Below are positions 1 through 7,482 of a DNA stretch of 64,000 nt, one piece after another. Each line of letters opens with the position of its first letter. The first letter of the stretch is position 1. Location of the stretch: NCBI RefSeq assembly GCF_004421185.1, contig NZ_LXQB01000011.1:20464-84463 (forward strand), in the 5' to 3' direction. Origin of the DNA: Methylacidiphilum sp. Yel (lineage in GTDB: Bacteria > Verrucomicrobiota > Verrucomicrobiia > Methylacidiphilales > Methylacidiphilaceae). The translations under genes and the position numbers were made by a program. Under the pieces are notes generated by a model. It saw nothing but the letters and a program-made list of their open reading frames with translations. It was not told the origin of the DNA and made no database searches.

Positions 1-45
1 TTTTCATAAGATCCTTCCCATTTTAACAAATTAAAAATAAATACA

Positions 46-1122
46 CTATAATACTGACTGGGCATTGACAAGTTCTGCTAAATGCTTTCCTAAAATATTG
101 CCCACATCGAGCAAATATTCTTTCTCATCACTTTCTGGTAAGTGATCTAGCTCTTTTTTCCCTTGCTCAAGGAAATTCATAGCCGTCTGAAACGTCTTTT
201 GGAGAACTCCTTCCTTTACGATCCATAATTGAATTTTTTCCCAATCTTCAGAGACGCCATTTTCAAAAATTTCGACAATGGTTCTTTTCATTTCCTCGGA
301 GCCTTGTTGGTAAAGATAAAGGATCGGCAAAGTCAACTTCCCTCCTCCTAAATCTGTTCCCAATGTCTTTCCCACATTTTCTTCATTTCCGAAAAGATCC
401 AAACAATCATCATAAATTTGATAGGATGAACCTAGTGCTTGGCCATATCTGCCCAAAGCTTCGGAAATAGATTGGGAAGCCGAATTCAGTCTTGCGGCAA
501 GTTCACATGGAATACGAAAGAGTTCGCCTGTTTTCATTTGAATGATTTTCAAATATTCCTCTTCCAATAAATTCCAATCAAATCGTCTTCTTGTCTGAAG
601 AATCTCTCCGCTGCAAACCACACAGACACCGTTAGCCACACTTTTAATAATGTCAGGATGCAGCCGACAACATACCTTAAGAGCCTGTGCAAACAAACTA
701 TCACCAAGAAGTACTGAAATTTCTGAACCCCATCTGGAAGTCACCGAAGGAAGTCCTCGACGCATAGAAGCCCCATCAAGGATATCGTCATGGACAAGAG
801 TCGCCAAATGGATCATCTCAACAACAACTGCAAGATAAAGATGATCCTCAATTATTCCTCCACTTCCCTTTGCAGAAAGCAAAACAAGAAGAGGCCTAAT
901 TCTCTTGCCTTCACTCTCTAAAACATAGCGAAAGAATGGAACAACACCCGCATCAAATTCTTCCGCTTGGTTTAAAATTTCCCTGTCTATCCAGCCAAGA
1001 TAGTCTTTGAGTTGACTTGTCAAATTATGAAAAATATCCGGTTTTGATGCAATCGGTTTTGCATTGTTTTTAAATATTGTCATCTTTGCTTCATTGTTGC
1101 GGGCGATCTTATTTTCGATCAT
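46..1122 (-). CDS. Trans-polyprenyl diphosphate synthase (IspB-like)
   Basis: This enzyme adds isopentenyl diphosphate units to an allylic primer to make the long all-trans prenyl chain of respiratory quinones. The sequence shows both Asp-rich motifs of the family: HDDILD at about residues 111-116 (followed by MRRG) and YDDCLD at about 237-242, plus an EGKRIRP segment near residue 71 that binds isopentenyl diphosphate. The length of 358 residues is near normal; the first 20-30 residues are poorly conserved, so Met14 is an alternative start. Chain length cannot be read from the sequence. It stands about 150 bases downstream of the PUR-domain gene on the same strand. It could instead be annotated as octaprenyl, heptaprenyl or solanesyl diphosphate synthase. 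Confidence 0.9.
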   Translation of the reverse strand: MIENKIARNNEAKMTIFKNNAKPIASKPDIFHNLTSQLKDYLGWIDREILNQAEEFDAGVVPFFRYVLESEGKRIRPLLVLLSAKGSGGIIEDHLYLAVVVEMIHLATLVHDDILDGASMRRGLPSVTSRWGSEISVLLGDSLFAQALKVCCRLHPDIIKSVANGVCVVCSGEILQTRRRFDWNLLEEEYLKIIQMKTGELFRIPCELAARLNSASQSISEALGRYGQALGSSYQIYDDCLDLFGNEENVGKTLGTDLGGGKLTLPILYLYQQGSEEMKRTIVEIFENGVSEDWEKIQLWIVKEGVLQKTFQTAMNFLEQGKKELDHLPESDEKEYLLDVGNILGKHLAELVNAQSVL

Positions 1123-1272
1123 AAACAGCAGCCAGCGCCACTGATATCTCTAGTAAAATTGCCCATCAGTTTTTCTCTTTTAAAGAAAAACCATAAGATA
1201 AATACAAGCCGTCCCCTTGCGTCAAGTTGGTTAGCCTAACAGCAATAGCAGCTTTCAAACCAATTTGACCCT

Positions 1273-1500
1273 TTAGGCCGTTGCATTGGAAGAATCCTTA
1301 CAAGCATCGATCATGGAATCGAGTGCTTTTCTAAATTCTTCCAATCCAGGTGCAGGAATGATAATTGCATCCCTTCTTCCTCTTACATCTTCAGTAATTC
1401 GAAGAAACCTCCCCCTTCCATTTTCTTTTAGATCAAAGAAGAAGTTCTTTCTTTCAACAGTAATTTTTTCACTTTTTATGTTTTTTTGCTCGCCATCCAT
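1273..1500 (-). CDS. PUR-alpha-like DNA/RNA-binding protein (DUF3276 type)
   Basis: This 75-residue protein consists of a single PUR repeat. The diagnostic stretch is the strand-rich RKNFFFDLKENGRGRFLRIT segment at about residues 17-36, followed by a conserved IIIPAPGLEEFRKAL helix region. Bacterial single-repeat PUR proteins, such as the spirochaete Pur-alpha homologue, dimerise and bind single-stranded DNA or RNA and can act as regulators. The target here is unknown. It is encoded alone, divergently from the TonB-like gene and upstream of the prenyl synthase. The ATG start gives a normal family length. Confidence 0.75.
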   Translation of the reverse strand: MDGEQKNIKSEKITVERKNFFFDLKENGRGRFLRITEDVRGRRDAIIIPAPGLEEFRKALDSMIDACKDSSNATA

Positions 1501-1610
1501 TTCTAGAACTCCTCGCTGGTTTTAGAGTAATGTTTAAAACGCCTATTTGTCAAATCCTCGTTTTTGATCTTTAAAAGAAACCGTTTATACTTTGCCTTTT
1601 CTCTTTTAAT

Positions 1611-2867
1611 GTGCAAAATATTTTTTTGTGCCATAAAGCATCGTTTATTGTGACTAAACAAAAATCACATCTAAGAGGTTTCCTTCTCCTTTCTTTTGTT
1701 ATTCATTTGGCTATTACTTTATTTCTAGGATCGGGAATTTTAAAACAATTTTTTCCAAAAACTCCTCCTCCTGATTCCCCACCACCAACCTTAACCATGC
1801 TTGAAATGGTCCAACCTGAAAGTTTTATTCCTACCGAAGAATGGCAAAAAACAGATCATCCTGACCCCCACGCTCTTCTTCAATCCGATCGTTCCACCGC
1901 TTTAAGGAGCCAAGAAGCTCCGCAAAAACCGGACTCTCCTCTTCCTCAACTTTCGGGAGATCCCCGCTCATCAATGAGCTATATTGATCAGCCTGCCTCA
2001 AGGCCTTCCCCTCCGAGGCCTAGCGGCCGATCCACTCCAGCTCAAAAACAAGCAGTTCCCACAAAACAAATAGAACAAGAAAACCAACAGAATCAAGCTT
2101 CTTCAAACAATGAAGCCAAAATGGAAAACAAATCCAAGCAAGAGACTAAAGAAAATCACCTCCAGAAAGACAATCAAAAACTGACTACAAAATCTGAAGA
2201 GCCAACCCCTACAGAAAAACCTTCCGAAGACAACCCCTCCAAAGTGCTAGAAAAACTTCTCAAAGAGATTAACAAACCATCTGAAGAGTTTTTAAAGAAA
2301 GAAGATCCAAATGGAGATCCTCTCATGCCCTTTCAGAACAAAACTCCCAAAGAGCCAGCAAAAGCCACCGAAAAGGAAACTTCAAAAAATGCAACCGCAG
2401 CTTCTACCACTTCCAAACAAACGGATCCTAGCCAACCCAACTCTTCTTCCCAATTTAGTCCTCCCCCCAATCCCCCTCCTTCTCCTGAATCCTTTGAAAA
2501 GCATAGAATGCAAATCTCCGGAGGACGTACAGCTGAACTAGGGCCTGTTTCTCCCTCTGCACGTGAAACCGAGCTTGGTCGATATAAAGCAAGACTTTAT
2601 CGTGCTATTGGCTCCAGATGGTACTTAGAAGTAGAACAAAATATGGGGTTGCTTGCCATAGGCTCAGTCAGAGTTCGGTTTTATGTCCAATCCGATGGTA
2701 CTATAAGCAGTCTCCAAGTTATCAGTGAAGATGGCATAACCGAAGTTTTAAGATCAATATCTCTTGATTCTATTCGTTTATCGGCCCCTTTCGGTCCTTT
2801 TTCTGAAGCCATGAAAGGACAGATTGGAGATGGATTTTGGGAAGAAATTACCTTTACCATTTACTAA
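1611..2867 (+). CDS. TonB-like energy transducer
   Basis: This is the periplasm-spanning partner that couples the proton-motive force, through ExbB/ExbD, to the outer membrane. One N-terminal membrane segment lies at about residues 22-42. A very long Pro/Lys/Glu/Gln-rich spacer covers about residues 50-310, starting with a PKTPPPDSPPPT run. The C-terminal ~95 residues resemble a TonB/TolA C-domain (YRAIGSRWYLEV, then VRVRFYVQSDGTISS). The start is uncertain: GTG at 1611 is the longest form, GTG at 1650 would put a short basic tail before the membrane segment, and neither has a clear ribosome binding site. ExbB and ExbD follow on the same strand, which supports the assignment. TolA is the alternative, since the C-domain is divergent. 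Confidence 0.7.
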   Translation: MQNIFLCHKASFIVTKQKSHLRGFLLLSFVIHLAITLFLGSGILKQFFPKTPPPDSPPPTLTMLEMVQPESFIPTEEWQKTDHPDPHALLQSDRSTALRSQEAPQKPDSPLPQLSGDPRSSMSYIDQPASRPSPPRPSGRSTPAQKQAVPTKQIEQENQQNQASSNNEAKMENKSKQETKENHLQKDNQKLTTKSEEPTPTEKPSEDNPSKVLEKLLKEINKPSEEFLKKEDPNGDPLMPFQNKTPKEPAKATEKETSKNATAASTTSKQTDPSQPNSSSQFSPPPNPPPSPESFEKHRMQISGGRTAELGPVSPSARETELGRYKARLYRAIGSRWYLEVEQNMGLLAIGSVRVRFYVQSDGTISSLQVISEDGITEVLRSISLDSIRLSAPFGPFSEAMKGQIGDGFWEEITFTIY

Positions 2868-2916
2868 TAGAAGAACAGTGCTATTTTTTTTGAATAATAT
2901 CGCTTGAGGAGAGCTT

Positions 2917-3591
2917 ATGTCGTTTGCCATCTCTTTTAACTGGAACCAACTATCATCTTATTTTGCCATAAAGAATTTTATCGAAGGAAGCGGTCTATTC
3001 ATCTATCCAGTCATTCTGTGTTCGATTATCGGACTAGCAATCATTCTTGAAAGGTCCTTTTCTTTACGTCGTTCGAAAATTATTCCAAAGAAATTAGTCA
3101 AAGCCATTGAAGAGCTTGGCTGGGGAGAAAATCCCGAACGCATAGAAAAACTTTGTCAGGATCAAAAGTCCACTTTGAGTCGGCTCGTTTATCTTTGTCT
3201 ACAAAATATGACTTGGTCGAAATTCGAGAATTCTGAAGCTCTTCAAGTCAAAGCCCGCTCTGAAATAGCTCAATTGGAAAAAGGATTAGTTATTTTGGAA
3301 ATTATTGTGGGAATAGGCCCTTTGCTTGGCTTGCTAGGCACCTTATCGGGACTTATTACTATCTTTGGTAATGTCGGAACCCATGGCATGGCAACCCAAG
3401 GAGCGGCAATAGCTCATGGAATTTCTGAAGCTCTTCACACTACCCTTGCAGGATTGGGAATTGCGGTTCCCTGCTTAATTGCTCACAGTCTTTTTTCTAG
3501 AAAAGTTGAAGCTTATGCTGTTGAGATGGAAAATATTTGTTCTGAGCTTTTAGCAAAAATTTATACGGAAGCCCCTACCCCTGAATATTGA
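2917..3591 (+). CDS. exbB: ExbB/TolQ/MotA-family proton channel
   Basis: This inner-membrane protein forms the stator channel that uses proton flow to energise the TonB-like partner. Three membrane segments are visible: about residues 25-46, 125-150 and 172-195. The conserved GIGPLLGLLGTLSGLI stretch precedes segment two, and GISEALHTTLAGLGIAVPC lies in segment three; both are hallmark sequences of the family. The ATG has a GAGGA sequence seven bases upstream. It sits 49 bases after the TonB-like gene and meets exbD at its stop codon, forming a three-gene operon. TolQ is the alternative name, but no Pal or TolB gene is near. Confidence 0.85.
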   Translation: MSFAISFNWNQLSSYFAIKNFIEGSGLFIYPVILCSIIGLAIILERSFSLRRSKIIPKKLVKAIEELGWGENPERIEKLCQDQKSTLSRLVYLCLQNMTWSKFENSEALQVKARSEIAQLEKGLVILEIIVGIGPLLGLLGTLSGLITIFGNVGTHGMATQGAAIAHGISEALHTTLAGLGIAVPCLIAHSLFSRKVEAYAVEMENICSELLAKIYTEAPTPEY

Positions 3592-3626
3592 CAGCTTCAA
3601 AAATATTTTTTTCTATAACAAAAAAC

Positions 3627-4049
3627 ATGGAATTCAGACCTAAAAGTAATCGAAGACCGTTAATTAACTTAGTTTCTTTAATCGACATTCTATCCATTGT
3701 TTTGCTCTTTTTTGTCGTAACGACAACTTTTCAAAGAGAAGAACCTGCCGTTAAAATCGATTTACCTAATTCAGTTCGTTCCAAACCAATAAGATCCGAT
3801 CTTCCTAAAATTATCTTCGTTACCGAAGACAAGAAAATCTTTCTAGATAATAAACCTGTAGAACCCGAGCATCTCGGAGAATTATTGAAAAAAACAATTA
3901 CCGAAAATCCTGACACCAAAATTGCCTTAAAAGCAAGCAAAAATGCACCTTTCGAAATAATCATCCAAGTAATGGATGCAGTCAAATTTGCAGGAATCCC
4001 AAATTTACCTACATTTACTGCAGAAGAGGATAAAACCAACCGGAATTAA
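3627..4049 (+). CDS. exbD: ExbD/TolR-family biopolymer transport protein
   Basis: This is the single-pass periplasmic partner of ExbB. The typical ExbD N-terminus is present: a short basic tail, then the SLIDILSIVLLFFVVTTTF membrane segment with the conserved Asp used for proton coupling, followed by a small periplasmic domain. I choose ATG 3627 because it gives this canonical N-terminus. A TTG at 3588 that overlaps the exbB stop by four bases would add 13 residues and imply translational coupling, and cannot be excluded. It directly follows exbB and overlaps nothing downstream; def starts 13 bases after its stop. Confidence 0.85.
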   Translation: MEFRPKSNRRPLINLVSLIDILSIVLLFFVVTTTFQREEPAVKIDLPNSVRSKPIRSDLPKIIFVTEDKKIFLDNKPVEPEHLGELLKKTITENPDTKIALKASKNAPFEIIIQVMDAVKFAGIPNLPTFTAEEDKTNRN

Positions 4050-4062
4050 TTTTGTTTCCATT

Positions 4063-4635
4063 ATGATATTAAACCTTATACTCTACGATAATCCGATTCT
4101 GAGAAAAAGAGGAAAGGCAATCGAGGCCTTTGATCAACAGCTTAAAGATTTAGCTTCTGACATGCTTGAAACCATGGCCTTTTACAAAGGGGTTGGGTTA
4201 GCCGCTCAACAGATAGGTAAAGCCCTTCAGTTTGCCGTGGTTGATGTCAGCAACTCTAAAATTCCTTCTTCCTTGCTTATTGGCGGAAAACCTGTTCCAG
4301 TCGAAGAGCATATGCCGCTTTTTCTTATCAATCCTACCATAAAATACACTCGATCCAAAGAAATAAGCAATGAAGGATGCTTAAGCTTTCCAGGGCTTCG
4401 TATTGATGTTCCTCGGTCGAAAAGAGTTGAGCTCAATACCTACGATCTTAATGGGAAACCTCTAAAATTTGAAGCCGGTGGTTTTCTTGCCATTGCTATT
4501 CAGCACGAATACGATCATTTACAGGGAAAACTTTTTATTGATTATCTTTCAGCTGAACAGAGGAAAACAATCAAAGAAGACCTCGAAAAAATCAAACGAG
4601 GAGAACCTATTCTATCCAGTAAGGATAAGGAGTAA
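4063..4635 (+). CDS. def: Peptide deformylase
   Basis: This cytosolic metalloenzyme removes the formyl group from the N-terminal Met of new proteins. All three family motifs are intact: GVGLAAQQIG (residues 43-52), EGCLSFPG (104-111, metal Cys) and QHEYDHLQG (147-155, two metal His and the catalytic Glu). I choose ATG 4063 (MILNLILYDNPILRK), the usual deformylase beginning. A longer reading frame from 3976 would overlap exbD and adds unrelated residues. At 190 residues it has normal length. It is probably the last gene of the tonB-exbBD run; methionyl-tRNA formyltransferase is not adjacent. Confidence 0.95.
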   Translation: MILNLILYDNPILRKRGKAIEAFDQQLKDLASDMLETMAFYKGVGLAAQQIGKALQFAVVDVSNSKIPSSLLIGGKPVPVEEHMPLFLINPTIKYTRSKEISNEGCLSFPGLRIDVPRSKRVELNTYDLNGKPLKFEAGGFLAIAIQHEYDHLQGKLFIDYLSAEQRKTIKEDLEKIKRGEPILSSKDKE

Positions 4636-4706
4636 TTAAAACTTGTAGCGACACCGAAGCAAATAGAAGCATGATTTTAGGCATAACTGTCATTCCACTT
4701 TGTCCA

Positions 4707-5700
4707 TTAGCCCTGCCAATACACCTCGCCTTCTAATTCAAAATAGTAGAACTGATCCACCCATGGCTGAAGCCAGGGGGGGCTAGGGATGAGATACGCC
4801 AATTCCTCGCGCCCCTCCTGCTTGCTTGAGAAGCCAATCGGTACGACGTGCCCGTTCTCATCGGCGGCTGGCATTCCCTTTCGGCGGCCGCCCCGCGCTC
4901 AGTTTCTTTAAGCTGTTCCTCGAAGTAGCCGATACCGCAAGGAGGCGATCCACCTCTTAAGCGCCTTTCTCTTCACTGTCCAGTCCTCATGGAAATTGTC
5001 CGGGTTGGTTGCCCGGCGCAAACGGCCAAACACGCTCTCTGGACGGGCCTAAGCTTGCGGCAGGGCTGCTCTACCCTAGGGAAAAACTTCTCCTGGTAAG
5101 CTGCGGTCTCCCCAACGATCGAAACTGTAAAAGAGCCGATATCAGGGCAAGCGTTCTCCTCATCGCGCGCCTGCCGGGTCTTCGCAGGCGTCGTCCCCTT
5201 CTGGACGAGCGGCACCTACCAGCGGTCCTGGCCCCGGATCCTCCGTCGAATGACACGGCAGTATTTCGTCTCGGAGGAGAGTGCGGCGGCTTGCCAGCCG
5301 TCGCGGTCCCTGAGGATCGAACATGGCTGGGATCGAAATGCCCTTCCACTCGATCTTGCCGACACGGAAATGGATCGCTGCCGCGTTGCTTTTGCCTTCG
5401 ATCGAGTGGAGGCTCGCGGTATCCCTTGAAGCGAGGCCTGCCGCGCAGTCCTACGGCGTACTTCTGAATGGCGTAGAAGGCACGCTTGTCCACTGTCTGC
5501 GCTTCATGTGGACTGAGGTGATCGCCAGTCGCACAGCCGCGTCGGCAGGCGATCGCGAACCGCTCGAAAGCCGACTGCTTGAAGTCGAATCAGTCGATAA
5601 TCTCACGTCTGAGCGCAGTGCGCTTCCACGCTTGTGGCTCGCGGCTGGCTCGCTGCCAGTCTTGGCTCTTGCGCATGAGAGCCAGCACCCGGAGCGACTC
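4707..5700 (-). pseudogene. tnpB: tnpB remnant (RNA-guided nuclease of IS605)
   Basis: Pieces of one TnpB protein can be followed through different frames. From 5700 the frame reads ESLRVLALMRKSQDW, has an in-frame TGA at 5592-5590, and continues to GLRGRPRFKG near 5421, a typical mid-protein segment. The next recognisable piece is in another frame: QKGTTPAKTRQ, then CPDIGSFTVSIVGE near 5140, which holds the RuvC-I Asp. A third frame gives NPDNFHEDWTVKRK near 5000. The last frame (ATG 4874 to TAA 4707, 55 codons) runs through the right-end hairpin. The N-terminal ~50 residues, the RuvC-II region and the zinc-finger Cys pairs are not seen, so internal sequence has been lost. It cannot encode an active nuclease. 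Confidence 0.8.
4760..4778. repeat. IS605 right-end hairpin
   Basis: On the plus strand the palindrome is CCC, unpaired A, TGGC, loop TGAA, GCCA, GGG. It matches the architecture of the hairpin at 6188-6208 and lies beyond the tnpB remains, so it is the right end of the element. Read on the minus strand, the loop carries CAG where two other elements in this window carry the tnpB stop TAG. Confidence 0.8.
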
Positions 5701-5730
5701 TCACAAGACAGCGCCTGTTCCCGATTCTTC

Positions 5731-6120
5731 TCAGACATTCTTTTGCTTCTCGATGTATCGTTTGATGGCTGAAAGGGGAGTGCCGCCTACGGTGGACACG
5801 AAGTACGAATTCGACCACAACGTCGGCAGGCGGCTCCTGAGCCACGCGAACTCCTGCCGCAGGAGCCGTGATGACCGACCTTTCATCTGTCGGATGAGCC
5901 TATGAATCCCATACTGCGGATCCACTTCGACAAGCAGATGAACGTGATCCGGCATGATCTTTAATTTGAAAATCTCCGCACGACGCTCCGCCGCCATGTC
6001 CTGAAGAATCTTCTTCAGCCGCACGTCGACCCCCTGAACGAGTACCGGCCGCTACTTCGGCGTCCACACGACGTGGTACTTGCACGAGTAGACCACATTT
6101 TTATTCGTTTTGTACTCCAC
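5731..6120 (-). pseudogene. tnpA: tnpA, Y1 (HUH) transposase with one nonsense codon
   Basis: Read from GTG 6120, the frame gives VEYKTNKNVVYSCKYHVVW and TPK, then TAG at 6054-6052 where the family has Tyr (TPKYRRP). It continues open to TGA at 5731 with all core motifs: the HUH metal motif HVH in KIMPDHVHLLVEVDP and the C-terminal Tyr region AIKRYIEKQKN holding the nucleophile. Length without the stop would be about 129 residues, normal for IS200-type TnpA. This is therefore an almost intact single-strand transposase disabled by one point mutation, unless the stop is read through. A GTG at 6024 could restart downstream but would lack the first strand of the fold. Confidence 0.9.
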
Positions 6121-6187
6121 TCAGCCATTATAAGACACATGGATGTATAATTCAACCCCTAACGGGAAAAATCCTAACCTGCCTTAT

Positions 6188-6208
6188 CCCCATGGCTGTT
6201 GCCAGGGG
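6188..6208. repeat. IS605 left-end hairpin
   Basis: On the plus strand the palindrome is CCCC, unpaired A, TGGC, loop TGTT, GCCA, GGGG. It lies about 70 bases upstream of the tnpA start, where the left end of an IS200/IS605 element is expected. It has the same orientation and bulge as the right-end hairpin. Confidence 0.8.
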
Positions 6209-6228
6209 CAGGCGGCGGCCGCATTTGG

Positions 6229-6519
6229 TCATTTTGATCCCTTATCTCCTGTTTGTTTCTCGGGTATGTCTTTTATCCCTTTTTTGCGAAAAAAATCCAA
6301 AAGTTCTTTTCCTCCAAAATCGGCAAGAACTTCATCTTCCCATTCCAGTGTAGGAGCTCTGGATTGCTCAGAAATCTTTACCATCCGCTGGTAAGATTCC
6401 CTGTCTTTCAAGACGTCGATACGCTGGTAACGAATGCCAAACCTTTTTAAAAGATCTTCAGCTTCCTCACACCAAGGACAGCCTTCTTTTACGTAAAGGA
6501 TGATTTTTGGCTCTTTCAT
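6229..6519 (-). CDS. Glutaredoxin-like thiol oxidoreductase
   Basis: This small thioredoxin-fold protein has the dithiol active site CPWC at residues 14-17 (KIILYVKEGCPWCEEAEDLL) and the conserved cis-Pro segment RAPTLEWEDEVLADFGG, so it probably reduces protein disulfides or glutathione mixed disulfides. The 96-residue length fits a class I glutaredoxin with a charged C-terminal tail. It starts 29 bases after the hemQ stop on the same strand, which suggests co-transcription. The IS605 left end lies about 20 bases beyond its stop codon. Confidence 0.85.
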   Translation of the reverse strand: MKEPKIILYVKEGCPWCEEAEDLLKRFGIRYQRIDVLKDRESYQRMVKISEQSRAPTLEWEDEVLADFGGKELLDFFRKKGIKDIPEKQTGDKGSK

Positions 6520-6548
6520 GCATTTTTAAAACTTTCTTTGGTTGCTTC

Positions 6549-7346
6549 TTATCTTTGAACTCTTTTTATTGCTTCATTTAAAGACATCTGCAAACCACAA
6601 TAAAACGAACCGAACTCTGCAAATTTAGCGCTCACTGGATCAAAACGCATTTCATAAACGATCGACTTAATATCATATGGATCATTTGCATATAAGCTTA
6701 CCGCCCATTCCCAATCATCAAGCCCCGTAGATCCAGTGATATACTGAATGACCCTCCCACTATATTTTCTGCCTACTGTCGCATGGCCTTTCATCAACTC
6801 CTTCCTCTCTTTAAATCCAAGAGCATACCAATTTTGACCGCTTTCTCTTTTTTTCCTCATTGGATAAAATGAGAAAAAGGGATAATCAGGCAACGTGGGA
6901 TACAGCCGAACCGTGGTGTAATACTCCATAGCTTTTTCAAAAGCACTCATTCGGTTCAAAAAATCCTCTGTTCCGGGTTGAATGCCAGAAGCAATTAATT
7001 CTTCTTCGAACTCTTCTCTTGTCGTAGTATATTCGGATTTTTCTGTCATCGAAAAAAAAGAATAATGAAGGTTCCAACCATCTAAGCTAAAAGTTTTTGT
7101 AAGACTTTTTTCAAACTCCTGCATTTTATGCAAATCAGGTCCTAGAATCATAAATCCAATGTCACAATGACACAGCATACAAAAAGTTGCGATTTGAAAA
7201 CCTTCTTCCTTTTTCATTCGGTCAACTATAGAACCGATTTCAACTTCAAAATCTGGATGAACATGCCCATCTTTTCTTTTCCAATGATCAATCGAAAAGA
7301 ACAAATGAACAACAAAAAGCCCTTCTTTTGCCTTCAATCTATTCAT
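6549..7346 (-). CDS. hemQ: HemQ / coproheme decarboxylase (chlorite dismutase family)
   Basis: In the coproporphyrin-dependent haem pathway this enzyme decarboxylates coprohaem III to haem b using peroxide. Family features are visible: the YPMRKKR segment at 161-167, whose Tyr matches the catalytic Tyr of the HemQ clade, NWYAL at 172-176, and MKGHATVGRKY at 186-196, whose His188 is the proximal haem ligand. True chlorite dismutases carry a distal Arg that I do not recognise here, so HemQ is preferred. The 265-residue length is typical. The neighbouring glutaredoxin is probably co-transcribed. No other haem gene lies in the window. Confidence 0.85.
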   Translation of the reverse strand: MNRLKAKEGLFVVHLFFSIDHWKRKDGHVHPDFEVEIGSIVDRMKKEEGFQIATFCMLCHCDIGFMILGPDLHKMQEFEKSLTKTFSLDGWNLHYSFFSMTEKSEYTTTREEFEEELIASGIQPGTEDFLNRMSAFEKAMEYYTTVRLYPTLPDYPFFSFYPMRKKRESGQNWYALGFKERKELMKGHATVGRKYSGRVIQYITGSTGLDDWEWAVSLYANDPYDIKSIVYEMRFDPVSAKFAEFGSFYCGLQMSLNEAIKRVQR

Positions 7347-7482
7347 TTAAAAAAACTCCTTTTTGGATTGCATAATACTTGGTAGAATGCATTGTATCTA
7401 TGGCATAATTACATTTTTTTGAGCAAAAAATAGTATTAGAAAGTATCACTTTCTAAATGCTAATTCAGCTGCCTTTTCCATA

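Larger units (their letters stand above)
4755..6212 (-). mobile_element. Decayed IS200/IS605-family element (tnpA + tnpB)
   Basis: This roughly 1.46 kb island has G+C near 60% between flanks near 38%. It reads on the minus strand: left-end hairpin (6188-6208), tnpA with a nonsense codon, tnpB broken by a stop and several frameshifts, right-end hairpin (4760-4778). Both hairpins have the same orientation and carry the same unpaired A in one arm, as expected of IS200/IS605 subterminal palindromes. No target-site duplication is expected for this family. The exact ends are approximate. The element is probably immobile on its own but could be moved in trans. Its composition indicates recent acquisition from a GC-richer donor. 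Confidence 0.85.

Noticed and set aside
1123..1272. Possible terminator with long A/T tracts between the PUR gene and the prenyl synthase
   Set aside because: The palindrome is made only of A/T runs with mismatches and gives no convincing stem.
5009..5905. Long plus-strand frames inside the IS605 element
   Set aside because: They are antisense shadows of the GC-rich tnpB and tnpA remnants, which are the frames with recognisable protein segments.
6549..7346. A true chlorite dismutase
   Set aside because: The HemQ-specific Tyr segment is present and the distal Arg of chlorite dismutases is not recognisable.
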